A model generated the notes under the pieces. The model was given only the letters and a program-made list of their open reading frames with translations. It made no database searches and was not told where the DNA came from. A stretch of 39,951 bases of DNA from JAWPMV01 sp038527215 (GTDB lineage Bacteria; Bacteroidota; Bacteroidia; J057), in contig JBCBGC010000072.1 in the NCBI GenBank assembly GCA_038527215.1, forward strand, positions 1 through 39,951, written 5' to 3'. Made by a program: the position numbers and the translations under genes. This document shows, piece by piece, positions 33,269 to 39,951 of this stretch (its first letter is position 1; every line of letters starts with the position of its first letter).

Positions 33269-34115
33269 TCTCAAGTTGAGAGGCCTGGTACAGATGCTGA
33301 AAATGCGGCTCACCTTACTGGTGGCGCTTTCCGGCGTGTTTGGATATGCGATGGCCGCCGATGGAATGGCGAGTTGGGTAAACCTGGGTTGGGTTTTTCT
33401 GGGAGGATTTTTGGTAACCGGCGCTTCAAATGTGCTGAATCAAATCTCCGAGAAACCGCTCGATGCCTTAATGAACCGAACGTCTAACCGGCCCCTGCCG
33501 ACGGGCGTGCTGAATGAGTTGGAAGCGATCCTGTATGCGATAGTCCTTTGTGTGTTGGGCGTCGGCATCCTGGGTTACTTCTTCAACCTACCTGCGGCCC
33601 TGCTGGGGATTATTGCCCTCCTCTCCTACGCTTTTGTTTACACTCCCATGAAGCGGATTTCTCCTCTGTGTGTCTTCATTGGAGCTATTCCAGGATCCTT
33701 ACCCCCTTTAATCGGTTGGGTTGCTTTTACGGGAAGCCTGGATACCGGAGGATGGATTCTTTTTGCTTTCCAGTTTTTCTGGCAGTTTCCCCATTTCTGG
33801 GCCATCGCCTGGCTATTGGATGAAGACTACCAGAAGGCCGGCTTTAAAATGCTGCCTACTTCTTCTGGAAAATCCAGAACCAGCGCCCGTCTCATCTTGA
33901 CCTACACGCTCTGTTTGGTACCCCTGGTATACTTTGCGTGGAACATAGGCTTGGTTAACGGGCTTGGGAGCATCCTCTTAGTTGTTCTCGGATTGGCGTT
34001 CGCCTTTCCAGCCTGGAAACTGTTCCAGAACCTGGAAGCTACAACTGCGAAGCGACTGATGTTTGCTTCCTTTCTGTATCTCCCTTTGATTCAACTCGTA
34101 TTCATTTTTGCTTAG
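33222..34115 (+). CDS. ctaB: Protoheme IX farnesyltransferase (heme O synthase)
   Basis: A 297-residue UbiA-family prenyltransferase with about nine helices. It shows the ctaB signatures SNVLNQISEKPLDALMNRTSNRPLPTG (first Asp-containing motif, with the conserved N and D) and YTPMKRISPLCVFIGAIPGSLPPLIGW, plus the second Asp-rich motif WLLDEDYQKAGFKMLP. It attaches a farnesyl group to heme B, making heme O for CtaA. The chosen start at 33222 overlaps ctaA by 47 bases. A later Met at 33294 would shorten it by 24 residues and remove most of the overlap's conflict, so the start is not certain. Confidence 0.95.
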   Translation: MITKKVEHISKTPRFSLKLRGLVQMLKMRLTLLVALSGVFGYAMAADGMASWVNLGWVFLGGFLVTGASNVLNQISEKPLDALMNRTSNRPLPTGVLNELEAILYAIVLCVLGVGILGYFFNLPAALLGIIALLSYAFVYTPMKRISPLCVFIGAIPGSLPPLIGWVAFTGSLDTGGWILFAFQFFWQFPHFWAIAWLLDEDYQKAGFKMLPTSSGKSRTSARLILTYTLCLVPLVYFAWNIGLVNGLGSILLVVLGLAFAFPAWKLFQNLEATTAKRLMFASFLYLPLIQLVFIFA

Positions 34116-34134
34116 CAATTCGGATAAATCTTTT

Positions 34135-34749
34135 ATGTATACTCAAGAGATGAAGATAGATCAGAAAAGAAATGGCATGCACCCGCAAATGTTTGCCCTC
34201 ATTCTTTTTATGGTCACCGTGGTGATGATTTTCTCTGGCTTACTGAGTGCCTACATCGTAGATCGCTCGGTGGTCCGGGAACCAATGATTTTTGATTTAC
34301 CTCAGTCCCTTTGGTTAAATCTGGGGGTTATTTTACTGAGTTCCATTCCTGTGCAGTGGGCTGTCTTTGCGATACGTCGCCAGAAACACGATCAGGCTAT
34401 TCTGGGGCTAGGGCTAACGTTGGCCATGGGCCTACTCTTCCTCTTTGGGCTCATGCAGTCCTGGGATGAAATGGTAGAAAGTGGACTCTTTCTAGTCAAT
34501 CCGGAAAGTTATCAGAAGGTAGGTAATTCCGCCTCTTTCTTTTATGTGATCACTGGCTTGCACGGGACTCACTTGATTGGAGCGCTGATTGCTGTATTGG
34601 TGATGCTGGTCCGGACGGTGATCAACCGAAATAAGGAAAACCTTTCCACTACCCCCTATTGGATGACCGCTGTTTTCTGGCACTTTCTGGGGCTGCTATT
34701 AGTAACCCTGGTAGGCTTTATGTATTATTATCAATTGAGCACCTTATAA
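34135..34749 (+). CDS. Heme-copper oxidase subunit III family protein, short form
   Basis: A 204-residue protein with five helices, containing the subunit III signatures FYVITGLHGTHLIGALIAV and FWHFLGLLLVTLVGFMYYYQL. It is the shorter of two subunit III genes in this cluster and lacks the first two helices of the seven-helix form. The ATG at 34135 is used. An alternative TTG at 34108 would overlap the ctaB end, and ATG 34150 is also possible. It follows ctaB by 19 bp and precedes the DUF983 gene by 3 bp. It may be an assembly-stage or alternative subunit III; the sequence does not say which. Confidence 0.9.
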   Translation: MYTQEMKIDQKRNGMHPQMFALILFMVTVVMIFSGLLSAYIVDRSVVREPMIFDLPQSLWLNLGVILLSSIPVQWAVFAIRRQKHDQAILGLGLTLAMGLLFLFGLMQSWDEMVESGLFLVNPESYQKVGNSASFFYVITGLHGTHLIGALIAVLVMLVRTVINRNKENLSTTPYWMTAVFWHFLGLLLVTLVGFMYYYQLSTL

Positions 34750-34752
34750 ATA

Positions 34753-35139
34753 ATGAGTCGTTTTTCCTCCATGATGAAAGCCACCTGTCCTCGTTGTCGA
34801 AGCGGGAAGCTTTTCACGCATGGTGCTTTTAACCTCAAGCATATAGGGAAGATGCCTCCATCCTGTGAGGTTTGTGGGCAGGATTTTGTCATTGAGCCAG
34901 GGTTTTATTTTGGGGCAACCTATGTGAGCTATGGCTTAAATGTAGGCTGGTTGATTCCGAGCTTTTTGTTGTTAGTTCCCGGCTTGGGTCTAACCTATGA
35001 GCAGTACGTAGGCGTGGCGGTGGTCCTGGCCATCTTACTAATCCCCTTGATCTTTCGATTGTCCCGCTCTATCTGGATTCACTTTTTCGTAAAATACGAT
35101 CCTGATAGTATCAAGCTTAAGACGGAAAAGCCAGCTTGA
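34753..35139 (+). CDS. DUF983 membrane protein with zinc-ribbon
   Basis: A 128-residue protein of the DUF983 family. Two CxxC pairs near the N-terminus (CPRCRSGKLF and CEVCGQDF) look like a zinc ribbon. Two membrane helices follow (about 58-80 and 85-107) with the family phrase EPGFYFGATYVSYGL between ribbon and membrane. The family's function is unknown to me; members are repeatedly found with cox genes in Bacteroidota and alphaproteobacteria, so a role in oxidase assembly is plausible. It starts 3 bp after the short subunit III gene and is followed by a 125-bp gap with a promoter. Confidence 0.9.
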   Translation: MSRFSSMMKATCPRCRSGKLFTHGAFNLKHIGKMPPSCEVCGQDFVIEPGFYFGATYVSYGLNVGWLIPSFLLLVPGLGLTYEQYVGVAVVLAILLIPLIFRLSRSIWIHFFVKYDPDSIKLKTEKPA

Positions 35140-35212
35140 GGATAAAAAAGTACGACTCAGTATAAACTGTAATAAAAACGAGAAAATAAACGAGCAGGAA
35201 CCCTCCCGGAAA

Positions 35213-35244
35213 TTGAATATTATCCTGCTTTTATGTTAAATTTG
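35213..35244 (+). promoter_or_regulatory. Internal promoter for the second subunit III gene (TTG-N21-TAAATTTG)
   Basis: TTG at 35213-35215, a 21-nt spacer and an exact TAnnTTTG (TAAATTTG, 35237-35244) precede the ATG at 35265. It would allow the distal cox genes to be expressed apart from the act operon. Confidence 0.55.
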
Positions 35245-35264
35245 ATGCCGAAATCAATACCTAC

Positions 35265-36392
35265 ATGGCAAACGTAGCAGTCGATAAAAAAGCACTCGTT
35301 GAAGGCGAACGACCGATATTTCAGGCCAGCTATGGCAAACTGATGATGTGGTTCTTCCTGGTGTCTGACGCCTTTACCTTTTCTGCTCTCCTCATTGCGT
35401 ATGGGGCCTTGCGCGTGAGCGCTGTATCTGAAGGCTTGGCCTGGGCTTTTCCTGAAGACGTCTTCATCCACACCCCGATTCTCCACGAGGTGTTCCATAT
35501 TGACCTTCCCCTGGTGTTCGTCGGAATCATGACCTTTATCCTGATTTTGAGTTCCGTAACCATGGTACTCGGGGTCGAGGCAGGACACCGGAAAGCGCAA
35601 AAGGAGGTTTCCAAGTGGGTCTTTCTGACCATGATCGGTGGAGCTACCTTCCTGGCCTGTCAGGCTTACGAATGGTACCACTTTATTTCTGGTACTCCAG
35701 ATGGGGCAGCCTTGATTCTGGCTGAGAAAATGGAAGATGATAATGGGCCCAACCTCGACGACAAAGTCGCTGAATTTGATCAGTTTAAAGTCGTGGAAAT
35801 GACGCCTATCTATGAAGGCGATGATCATGATGATCACGACCCTGTAGCGCTGGAATTGAGAAATGGTGAGCGCATCACCGGTGCGCAGATGAATCAAATT
35901 CTGGAGGTGGCCTCTCATACTCACGCCGGGACCTGGCGCCTGGACCACGATCAGGCCCTGGATAACAATATTCCTTCCCTGGATAAAAACTTCGCCGTTC
36001 CGGTCTACATCGTTTATAAAACAGATAGTACCATTGCCGGCCTGCGCATGTGGAATGGATATGAGGTTGAAAATGACGGAAAAAATGTAGATCAACTGCT
36101 CGATATGAGTGGTGAGCGTTTGGACGAAGTGCCCCGTACACAGGGTGGTGCTTCTCTGAAAGCCAATCAATATGGACCGCCAGATTTTGCGGGACTGTTC
36201 TTCTTCGTTACCGGATTTCACGGTACGCACGTATTTAGTGGGGTGGTGCTGCTGCTCATCCTGCTCATCAACGTGAACAAAGGTACCTACGATCGTCGGG
36301 GGCACTACGAAATGACTGAGAAAATCGGTCTCTACTGGCACTTTGTAGACCTCGTTTGGGTATTCGTGTTTACCTTCTTTTATCTGGTTTAA
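35265..36392 (+). CDS. coxC: Cytochrome c oxidase subunit III with large internal insert
   Basis: A 375-residue subunit III. Residues 1-155 carry the first helices (YGKLMMWFFLVSDAFTFSALLIAYGALR, VFVGIMTFILILSSVTMVL, ACQAYEWYHFISGT). An insert of about 145 residues, hydrophilic and acidic, follows at about 156-300 (DDHDDHDPVALELRNGERI). The last helices resume at QYGPPDFAGLFFFVTGFHGTHVFSG and IGLYWHFVDLVWVFVFTFFYLV. I recall Flavobacterium subunit III having a similarly placed but different insert, so it is a phylum trait. It probably faces the periplasm next to CoxB and ActA. Subunit III stabilises CoxA and keeps its proton uptake active. Own promoter at 35213; 19 bp to the subunit IV gene. 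Confidence 0.94.
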   Translation: MANVAVDKKALVEGERPIFQASYGKLMMWFFLVSDAFTFSALLIAYGALRVSAVSEGLAWAFPEDVFIHTPILHEVFHIDLPLVFVGIMTFILILSSVTMVLGVEAGHRKAQKEVSKWVFLTMIGGATFLACQAYEWYHFISGTPDGAALILAEKMEDDNGPNLDDKVAEFDQFKVVEMTPIYEGDDHDDHDPVALELRNGERITGAQMNQILEVASHTHAGTWRLDHDQALDNNIPSLDKNFAVPVYIVYKTDSTIAGLRMWNGYEVENDGKNVDQLLDMSGERLDEVPRTQGGASLKANQYGPPDFAGLFFFVTGFHGTHVFSGVVLLLILLINVNKGTYDRRGHYEMTEKIGLYWHFVDLVWVFVFTFFYLV

Positions 36393-36411
36393 GCAAAAAA
36401 CTACACACGTT

Positions 36412-36750
36412 ATGGCACATGCATCTGATGGTGGAAAATCCGCAAGAAGAGAAATCTATAAAACGACCATTATCCTCTCGGCGTTAACTGCGTTTGAATT
36501 CCTTTTGGCAGGAATCAAAGGCTCCATGGACGAGTGGTTGGGAATATCTGAAAGTACGGTTCAGGCCCTGGTGGTAATTACTTTTGTCATCCTGACCATC
36601 TTTAAAGCCTTTTATATTGTGGCGGTCTTCATGCACCTCGGCAGCGAAGTGAAAAGACTGGCCCTGACCATCCTGATTCCGTTCATCTTCGTGATCTGGC
36701 TATTAATCGGCCTGATTCTCGAAGGAGGATATTGGGGCGGATTAGCCTAA
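36412..36750 (+). CDS. Cytochrome c oxidase subunit IV
   Basis: A 112-residue protein with three membrane helices (about 18-36, 48-75 and 84-105) and the phrase IFKAFYIVAVFMHLGSEVK that marks bacterial subunit IV (CyoD/CtaF superfamily). It is a small accessory subunit that helps CuB insertion or stability of CoxA in related enzymes. It follows coxC by 19 bp and precedes the SCO-like gene by 63 bp. Confidence 0.92.
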   Translation: MAHASDGGKSARREIYKTTIILSALTAFEFLLAGIKGSMDEWLGISESTVQALVVITFVILTIFKAFYIVAVFMHLGSEVKRLALTILIPFIFVIWLLIGLILEGGYWGGLA

Positions 36751-36813
36751 ACAAAGCCAGGCCTTCCATAGTTTTTAGGTAAGTGGCGTTGGCTGCAAGG
36801 ATAAAAAAACCAT

Positions 36814-37512
36814 ATGGGAGAAAGACGAAATATAAACGGCCTGATTCTAATCGCGGTATTTGCTATACCGATGGGCCTGATGGCATTTCTTTACCTGTTC
36901 ACGGAGCAGGTACATGACAGAGTTCCATACGAATATGATATAGTTGAAAACGGGGATACGCTCTTTCACGAGCTCCCCGTTTTTCAATTGGTAAACCTTG
37001 ATGGAGACACCCTGGGACGAGATGATCTCCTTCCCTATGTAACCATCATTGATTTCTTTAGCCTGGAGAAAGATTCCCTGAACGTCCGTACCGTGCTGCA
37101 CGGCAACCTGGAGCGGACCTATAGAAACATTGAGTGGGACCGTCAGCCCAAACCCCCTATTCGTTTTATTTCCATCTCCACGGGGGATAGCCCGGAAGCG
37201 TTGAAAGCATACGCTAGCAAACGCGAGGAGGTGGATGTCGACAATTGGTGGATTCTTCGCGGAAGTCCCGAAGAAGTGTATAAGCTGGGAGCTTACACTT
37301 TTCAGCTCATGGACTTCTCTCGCAAGACGGCTCAAAGTGAACCCTTTACTGCCCAGCAAGTAGCCCTGGTAGACCGGGAAGGGAAAGTCCGCAAATACTA
37401 TGTGGGTACCGACCTGATTGAGGAAAGGAAAATTCAGGAAGATCTGATCAACCTCTTTAAGCAGGATTATCCAGGCGTGTGGGACATCAGAAGAGAAGTA
37501 GCGGGAGAATAA
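36814..37512 (+). CDS. SCO1/SenC-like thioredoxin-fold protein without copper-binding cysteines
   Basis: A 232-residue membrane-anchored protein. One helix at about 9-30 is followed by a periplasmic thioredoxin fold of the SCO family: FQLVNLDGDTLGRDDLLPYVTIIDFFS, then IRFISISTGDSPEALKAYA, WWILRGSPEEVYKLG and VALVDREGKVRKYYVGTD. SCO proteins bind Cu with CxxxC and a distal His to metallate CuA. Here the segment after DFF reads SLEKDSLN, the region before VALVD has no His, and the whole protein has no cysteine. It therefore cannot bind copper or do thiol exchange in the known way. It ends with TAATG overlapping the DUF420 gene. The frame is intact and conserved in shape, so I infer a structural or chaperone role in oxidase assembly, with another, cysteine-bearing SCO expected elsewhere. 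Confidence 0.85.
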   Translation: MGERRNINGLILIAVFAIPMGLMAFLYLFTEQVHDRVPYEYDIVENGDTLFHELPVFQLVNLDGDTLGRDDLLPYVTIIDFFSLEKDSLNVRTVLHGNLERTYRNIEWDRQPKPPIRFISISTGDSPEALKAYASKREEVDVDNWWILRGSPEEVYKLGAYTFQLMDFSRKTAQSEPFTAQQVALVDREGKVRKYYVGTDLIEERKIQEDLINLFKQDYPGVWDIRREVAGE

Positions 37513-38063
37513 TGCAGGATATGGAGCAAGTAAAATATAACGAAAAAGTATATGTGCCGCTGATCTGGGGCTTTTCCATTGTCGTCCCGGTGGTAGTGGG
37601 CTTATTGCTGAATCCCAGGTTGGATATCTCCATTGACTGGGGCTTCGATCCCATGATTCTTCCGGCGATCAATGCGAGCATCAATTCTATCGTTACGGTG
37701 CTGCTGCTCTTAGGCTTTTACTTTATCAGCCGCAAGCAGATCGTCTGGCATCGGCGGATGATGGTTGGAGCCTTTGCCATGTCAGCGATTTTTCTGGTAA
37801 CCTATGTGATGTATCACCTCTCAGTAGGACATCGGGTGTATTGTGATGAGGGATTAGTGCCTAAAGGCGTGTATTATTTCACCCTCATTTCTCACATTCT
37901 GCTTTCGGTCACCATCATTCCCTTGGCCTCCTTCTCCATTTTCCGGGCCTTGAACGAACGATTTGACCGTCATCGCAAACTAGCGCGGGTAACCCTGCCG
38001 CTTTGGTTATACGTATCTATAACAGGCGTACTGGTTTATTTTTTTATCGCTCCCTGCGGATAA
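37512..38063 (+). CDS. DUF420 membrane protein
   Basis: A 183-residue protein with about five helices, including VPLIWGFSIVVPVVVGLLL, ASINSIVTVLLLLGFYFISRK, RRMMVGAFAMSAIFLVTYVMYHLSVG, a segment around FTLISHILLSVTIIP and a final LWLYVSITGVLVYFFIAPCG. The HRRMM and SHILLS phrases with conserved His residues mark DUF420. Relatives in Firmicutes (CtaM-type) are implicated in aa3 oxidase maturation, as I recall. The ATG at 37512 overlaps the stop of the SCO-like gene by one base (TAATG), which implies coupled translation. An earlier start at 37479 lies inside the upstream gene and is less likely. Confidence 0.9.
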   Translation: MQDMEQVKYNEKVYVPLIWGFSIVVPVVVGLLLNPRLDISIDWGFDPMILPAINASINSIVTVLLLLGFYFISRKQIVWHRRMMVGAFAMSAIFLVTYVMYHLSVGHRVYCDEGLVPKGVYYFTLISHILLSVTIIPLASFSIFRALNERFDRHRKLARVTLPLWLYVSITGVLVYFFIAPCG

Positions 38064-38066
38064 ACT

Positions 38067-38327
38067 ATGTTCAAGACTCGGATAAAAATAGCGTTGCTTT
38101 TTGCCCTCCAACTCTGCTGGTGGGGAATCCCTTATGTGGCCGCTCAATGTTCTCAGTGTAAGGCTGCAGCCGGGGCTACCGATGAGGATGGTAACCTTGT
38201 CGTAGGAGGCACCTTGAATACTGGGGTTCTCTTTCTCCTCACCTCTCCTTTTATCCTGGCATTCGGGGTATACCTGGTCTGGCGGTATATGCAAAAAACC
38301 GCAACGGATCCGGATACTGCTTTGTAA
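38067..38327 (+). CDS. Small exported CxxC membrane protein at end of cox cluster
   Basis: An 86-residue protein. A signal peptide (MFKTRIKIALLFALQLCWWG, to about VAAQ) is followed immediately by CSQCKAAA, a short polar stretch ending NLVVGGTLNTGVLFLL, one membrane helix (about 50-72) and a short tail. I recall short Bacteroidota proteins with a CAMCKA-like start and the same plan next to DUF420 or cox genes, but no named function. The CxxC at the mature N-terminus could bind copper or carry out thiol exchange, which would suit the loss of cysteines in the nearby SCO-like protein; that link is inference. It follows the DUF420 gene by 3 bp and ends 7 bp before the convergent mtaB stop. Confidence 0.85.
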   Translation: MFKTRIKIALLFALQLCWWGIPYVAAQCSQCKAAAGATDEDGNLVVGGTLNTGVLFLLTSPFILAFGVYLVWRYMQKTATDPDTAL

Positions 38328-38334
38328 GAAAAAA

Positions 38335-39663
38335 TTAGGAGACAGGCGTTTCTGAGACCAGCGTTTTGACGCGTCCTTCCATCAAGCCCTGGGCATTTAC
38401 CGCTAACAATTCCACCTCGATCAGTTGGTTCACCAGTGCGGGTTGATAAGGCACTTCTACTTTGATGTAGTTATCGGTAAATCCGTTTAGCTGCTGCCCA
38501 TCACTTTTTTCCTCAAACAGTACTACCCGCGTTTCCCCTATGAACTGCTCGTAGAAGGCTCTTCTTTTCTTTTCGGACAAAATCCGCAGCATATTGCTAC
38601 GGCGGTGGCGCTCCTTCACTGGCACTACCCCATCCATCTCAATGGCGAGGGTGTTTTCCCGCTCTGAGTAGGTAAAGACATGCAGGTAGGAGATATCCAG
38701 TTCCTGCAAAAAGCGATAGGTATCGAGAAAATGTTCCTCTGTTTCGCCTGGAAATCCGACTATCACGTCTACCCCGATACAAGCATGAGGCATGACAGCT
38801 TTGATATGGGCTACCCGATCTACGTACAATTCCCGGCGATAGCGACGACGCATTTTGCCCAATAGCTCATTATTTCCACTTTGCAAAGGCATGTGAAAAT
38901 GCGGCATGAACTGCCGGGCGCCCGCTACGAAAGAAATGGCCTCATCCTTGAGCAGGTTTGGCTCGATGGAAGAAATCCGAAAGCGGGGCATCTCTACCTC
39001 GCTATCCAGGGCCTGAATCACATCTAGGAATTTACGCTGATCTCCTTCTGGCAAGCCTTTGCCATAATCCCCAATGTTTACGCCGGTGAGGACGATTTCC
39101 TTGATACCTTGCTGGGCCAGGCGCTGGGCATTGGTGAGGATGTTTTCCAAACGGTCGCTTCGACTCTTACCTCTGGCCAGGGGAATGGTGCAAAAGGTAC
39201 AGCTGTAATCGCAGCCATCCTGCACTTTGAGAAAAGAGCGGGTCCGGTCTCCAGCAGAAAAAGCGTCAACAAAAGAATTGACTTCGTCAATCTGCGAATT
39301 GCGCACACAGGGATTCGCCTCCTTGGTGAAATCTTCCACCAGGTCGAGGATGCGGAATTTATCTCCTGCGCCCAAGACCATGTCTACGCCGGGAATGTCG
39401 GCGATTTCCTGCGGTTTGAGCTGGGCATAGCAGCCTACGACAATCACATAGCCCTCAGGATTGGCCTTGAGGGCCTGCTTGATGACCCTCCGGCATTTTT
39501 TGTTGGCGTTCTCCGTTACCGAACAGGTGTTGACGACGTATACGTCGGCTGGGGCGGAGAATTCCGTCTTACTGAATCCTGCTTCCAGGAACTGTCTGCC
39601 AATGGCAGAGGTCTCGGAAAAATTCAGCTTGCAGCCAAGGGTATAAAAGGCAACCGTTTGCAT
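38335..39663 (-). CDS. mtaB: tRNA N6-threonylcarbamoyladenosine(37)-C2 methylthiotransferase MtaB
   Basis: A 442-residue methylthiotransferase. The N-terminal UPF0004 domain has its cluster cysteines in TLGCKLN, VNTCSVTENA and VVGCYAQ. A radical-SAM domain with CDYSCTFCTIPLARG (about residues 150-165) follows, and a C-terminal TRAM RNA-binding domain completes it (about 375-435). It adds a methylthio group to t6A37 of ANN-decoding tRNAs. The opening phrase TVAFYTLGCKLNFSETSAI and GARQFMPHFHMPLQSGNNELL favour MtaB over MiaB or RimO. TAATTTTG at 39668-39675 is an exact -7 box only 5 bp before the ATG, so the mRNA may have almost no leader. It converges with the cox cluster with a 7-bp gap. Plus-strand open frames here are shadows. 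Confidence 0.96.
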   Translation of the reverse strand: MQTVAFYTLGCKLNFSETSAIGRQFLEAGFSKTEFSAPADVYVVNTCSVTENANKKCRRVIKQALKANPEGYVIVVGCYAQLKPQEIADIPGVDMVLGAGDKFRILDLVEDFTKEANPCVRNSQIDEVNSFVDAFSAGDRTRSFLKVQDGCDYSCTFCTIPLARGKSRSDRLENILTNAQRLAQQGIKEIVLTGVNIGDYGKGLPEGDQRKFLDVIQALDSEVEMPRFRISSIEPNLLKDEAISFVAGARQFMPHFHMPLQSGNNELLGKMRRRYRRELYVDRVAHIKAVMPHACIGVDVIVGFPGETEEHFLDTYRFLQELDISYLHVFTYSERENTLAIEMDGVVPVKERHRRSNMLRILSEKKRRAFYEQFIGETRVVLFEEKSDGQQLNGFTDNYIKVEVPYQPALVNQLIEVELLAVNAQGLMEGRVKTLVSETPVS

Positions 39664-39667
39664 GCCG

Positions 39668-39675
39668 CAAAATTA
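39668..39675 (-). promoter_or_regulatory. -7 element of mtaB
   Basis: On the minus strand TAATTTTG, an exact TAnnTTTG, 5 bp before the mtaB ATG. A weak TTTTCC lies 19 nt upstream as -33. The arrangement predicts a leaderless or nearly leaderless transcript. Confidence 0.5.
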
Positions 39676-39712
39676 CGGTTTATCTGTGAGATGGAAAACC
39701 TGGGCTGAGGTA

Positions 39713-39731
39713 TCGGGCTCAAGGAGCCCGA
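39713..39731. repeat. Perfect 8-bp hairpin beside the repeat array
   Basis: TCGGGCTC-AAG-GAGCCCGA forms a perfect stem with a 3-nt loop just upstream of repeat copy B. It has no T tract on either strand, so it is not an obvious terminator. Confidence 0.6.
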
Positions 39732-39739
39732 CCTGCTTA

Positions 39740-39835
39740 TTTTCGGGAGTCTCTGTGCTCATTATGTAATCATGGAGACCCCGGATAAGGCTTTTTCCCT
39801 GTCGGTCAAAAGTCTTTCCGGGGTGACATCTTTGT
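39740..39835 (+). repeat. Dispersed structured repeat, copy B
   Basis: It aligns without gaps to copy A (18892-18987). The hairpin pairs 39779-39785 with 39817-39823 and 39787-39795 with 39808-39816, with the same bulged T as in copy A. Relative to copy A one base pair is swapped from A-T to T-A (39792:39811) and one G-C became G.U (39790:39813), so the stem is preserved while its sequence changes. Confidence 0.85.
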
Positions 39836-39876
39836 AGGTGTTTGGGCTATCCGGGTCCATGATGTCGATATATCTA

Positions 39877-39951
39877 TCGTCGGGGATTTCTGCGCTCATT
39901 ATGTAATCATGGAGACCCCGGATAAGGCTTTTCCCCTATCGGTCAAAAGTC
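39877..39951 (+). repeat. Dispersed structured repeat, copy C (cut by window end)
   Basis: The first 75 of 96 positions match copies A and B and lie in the same orientation, 137 bp after copy B. The left stem arm CCCCGGA (39916-39922) and the inner stem AAGGCTTTT / AAAAGTC are visible; the closing TCCGGGG would lie just outside. Between B and C a related fragment CTATCCGGGTCC occurs near 39848. Confidence 0.8.

Noticed and set aside
39740..39951. CRISPR array
   Set aside because: Only two complete or partial units at a 137-bp period, each about 96 bp and strongly palindromic, with a third copy 20 kb away. There are no short unique spacers and no cas genes.

Overview
The window comes from a member of the Bacteroidota, most likely the class Saprospiria (inference). 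The evidence is an outer-membrane TonB-dependent receptor with an N-terminal carboxypeptidase-regulatory-like domain, a giant PKD protein ending in a gliding-motility/type B T9SS sorting domain, an Alternative Complex III operon followed by aa3 oxidase genes, a heme-copper oxidase subunit III with the large internal insert usual in this phylum, and promoters with the Bacteroidota -7 motif TAnnTTTG rather than sigma70 -10 boxes.

Left part (1-9.5 kb): the 5' two thirds of a TonB receptor gene (minus), a SRAP-fold gene that has lost the residues used for abasic-site crosslinking (plus), an unrecognised multi-pass membrane protein (plus), a NYN RNase with a C-terminal cold-shock-like domain (minus), and a two-gene secreted-protein operon (minus) made of a small exported protein and a 1484-residue PKD adhesin-like protein.

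Centre (9.6-20 kb): a housekeeping minus-strand block with a coiled-coil gene, zapA and rny in one operon, and pheT. On the plus strand lie an orphan membrane histidine kinase and aconitase. A 346-bp segment bounded by 20-bp inverted repeats separates aconitase from a convergent YpdA-type flavoprotein reductase gene. This segment carries a copy of a dispersed structured repeat.

Right part (20.5-38.3 kb): about 18 kb of respiratory genes, all on the plus strand. actABCDEF encodes Alternative Complex III, the menaquinol:cytochrome c oxidoreductase. It is followed by coxB, coxA, heme A synthase (COX15/CtaA), heme O synthase (CtaB), a short subunit III, a DUF983 protein, a long subunit III, subunit IV, an SCO-like protein without any cysteine, a DUF420 protein and a small CxxC membrane protein. 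Together these pass electrons from menaquinol through ActB/ActA/ActE hemes to CuA and the binuclear centre, and make and insert the heme and copper cofactors. CoxB has no cytochrome c domain, so the monoheme domains of ActA/ActE are the likely donors within an ACIII-oxidase supercomplex.

Right end (38.3-40 kb): mtaB (tRNA methylthiotransferase, minus), then an intergenic repeat array with two more copies of the dispersed repeat, the last one cut by the window end. No tRNA, rRNA, CRISPR array, IS transposase or phage gene was seen. The least explained items are the repeat family with a compensatory stem change, the catalytically stripped SRAP protein and the cysteine-free SCO homologue.
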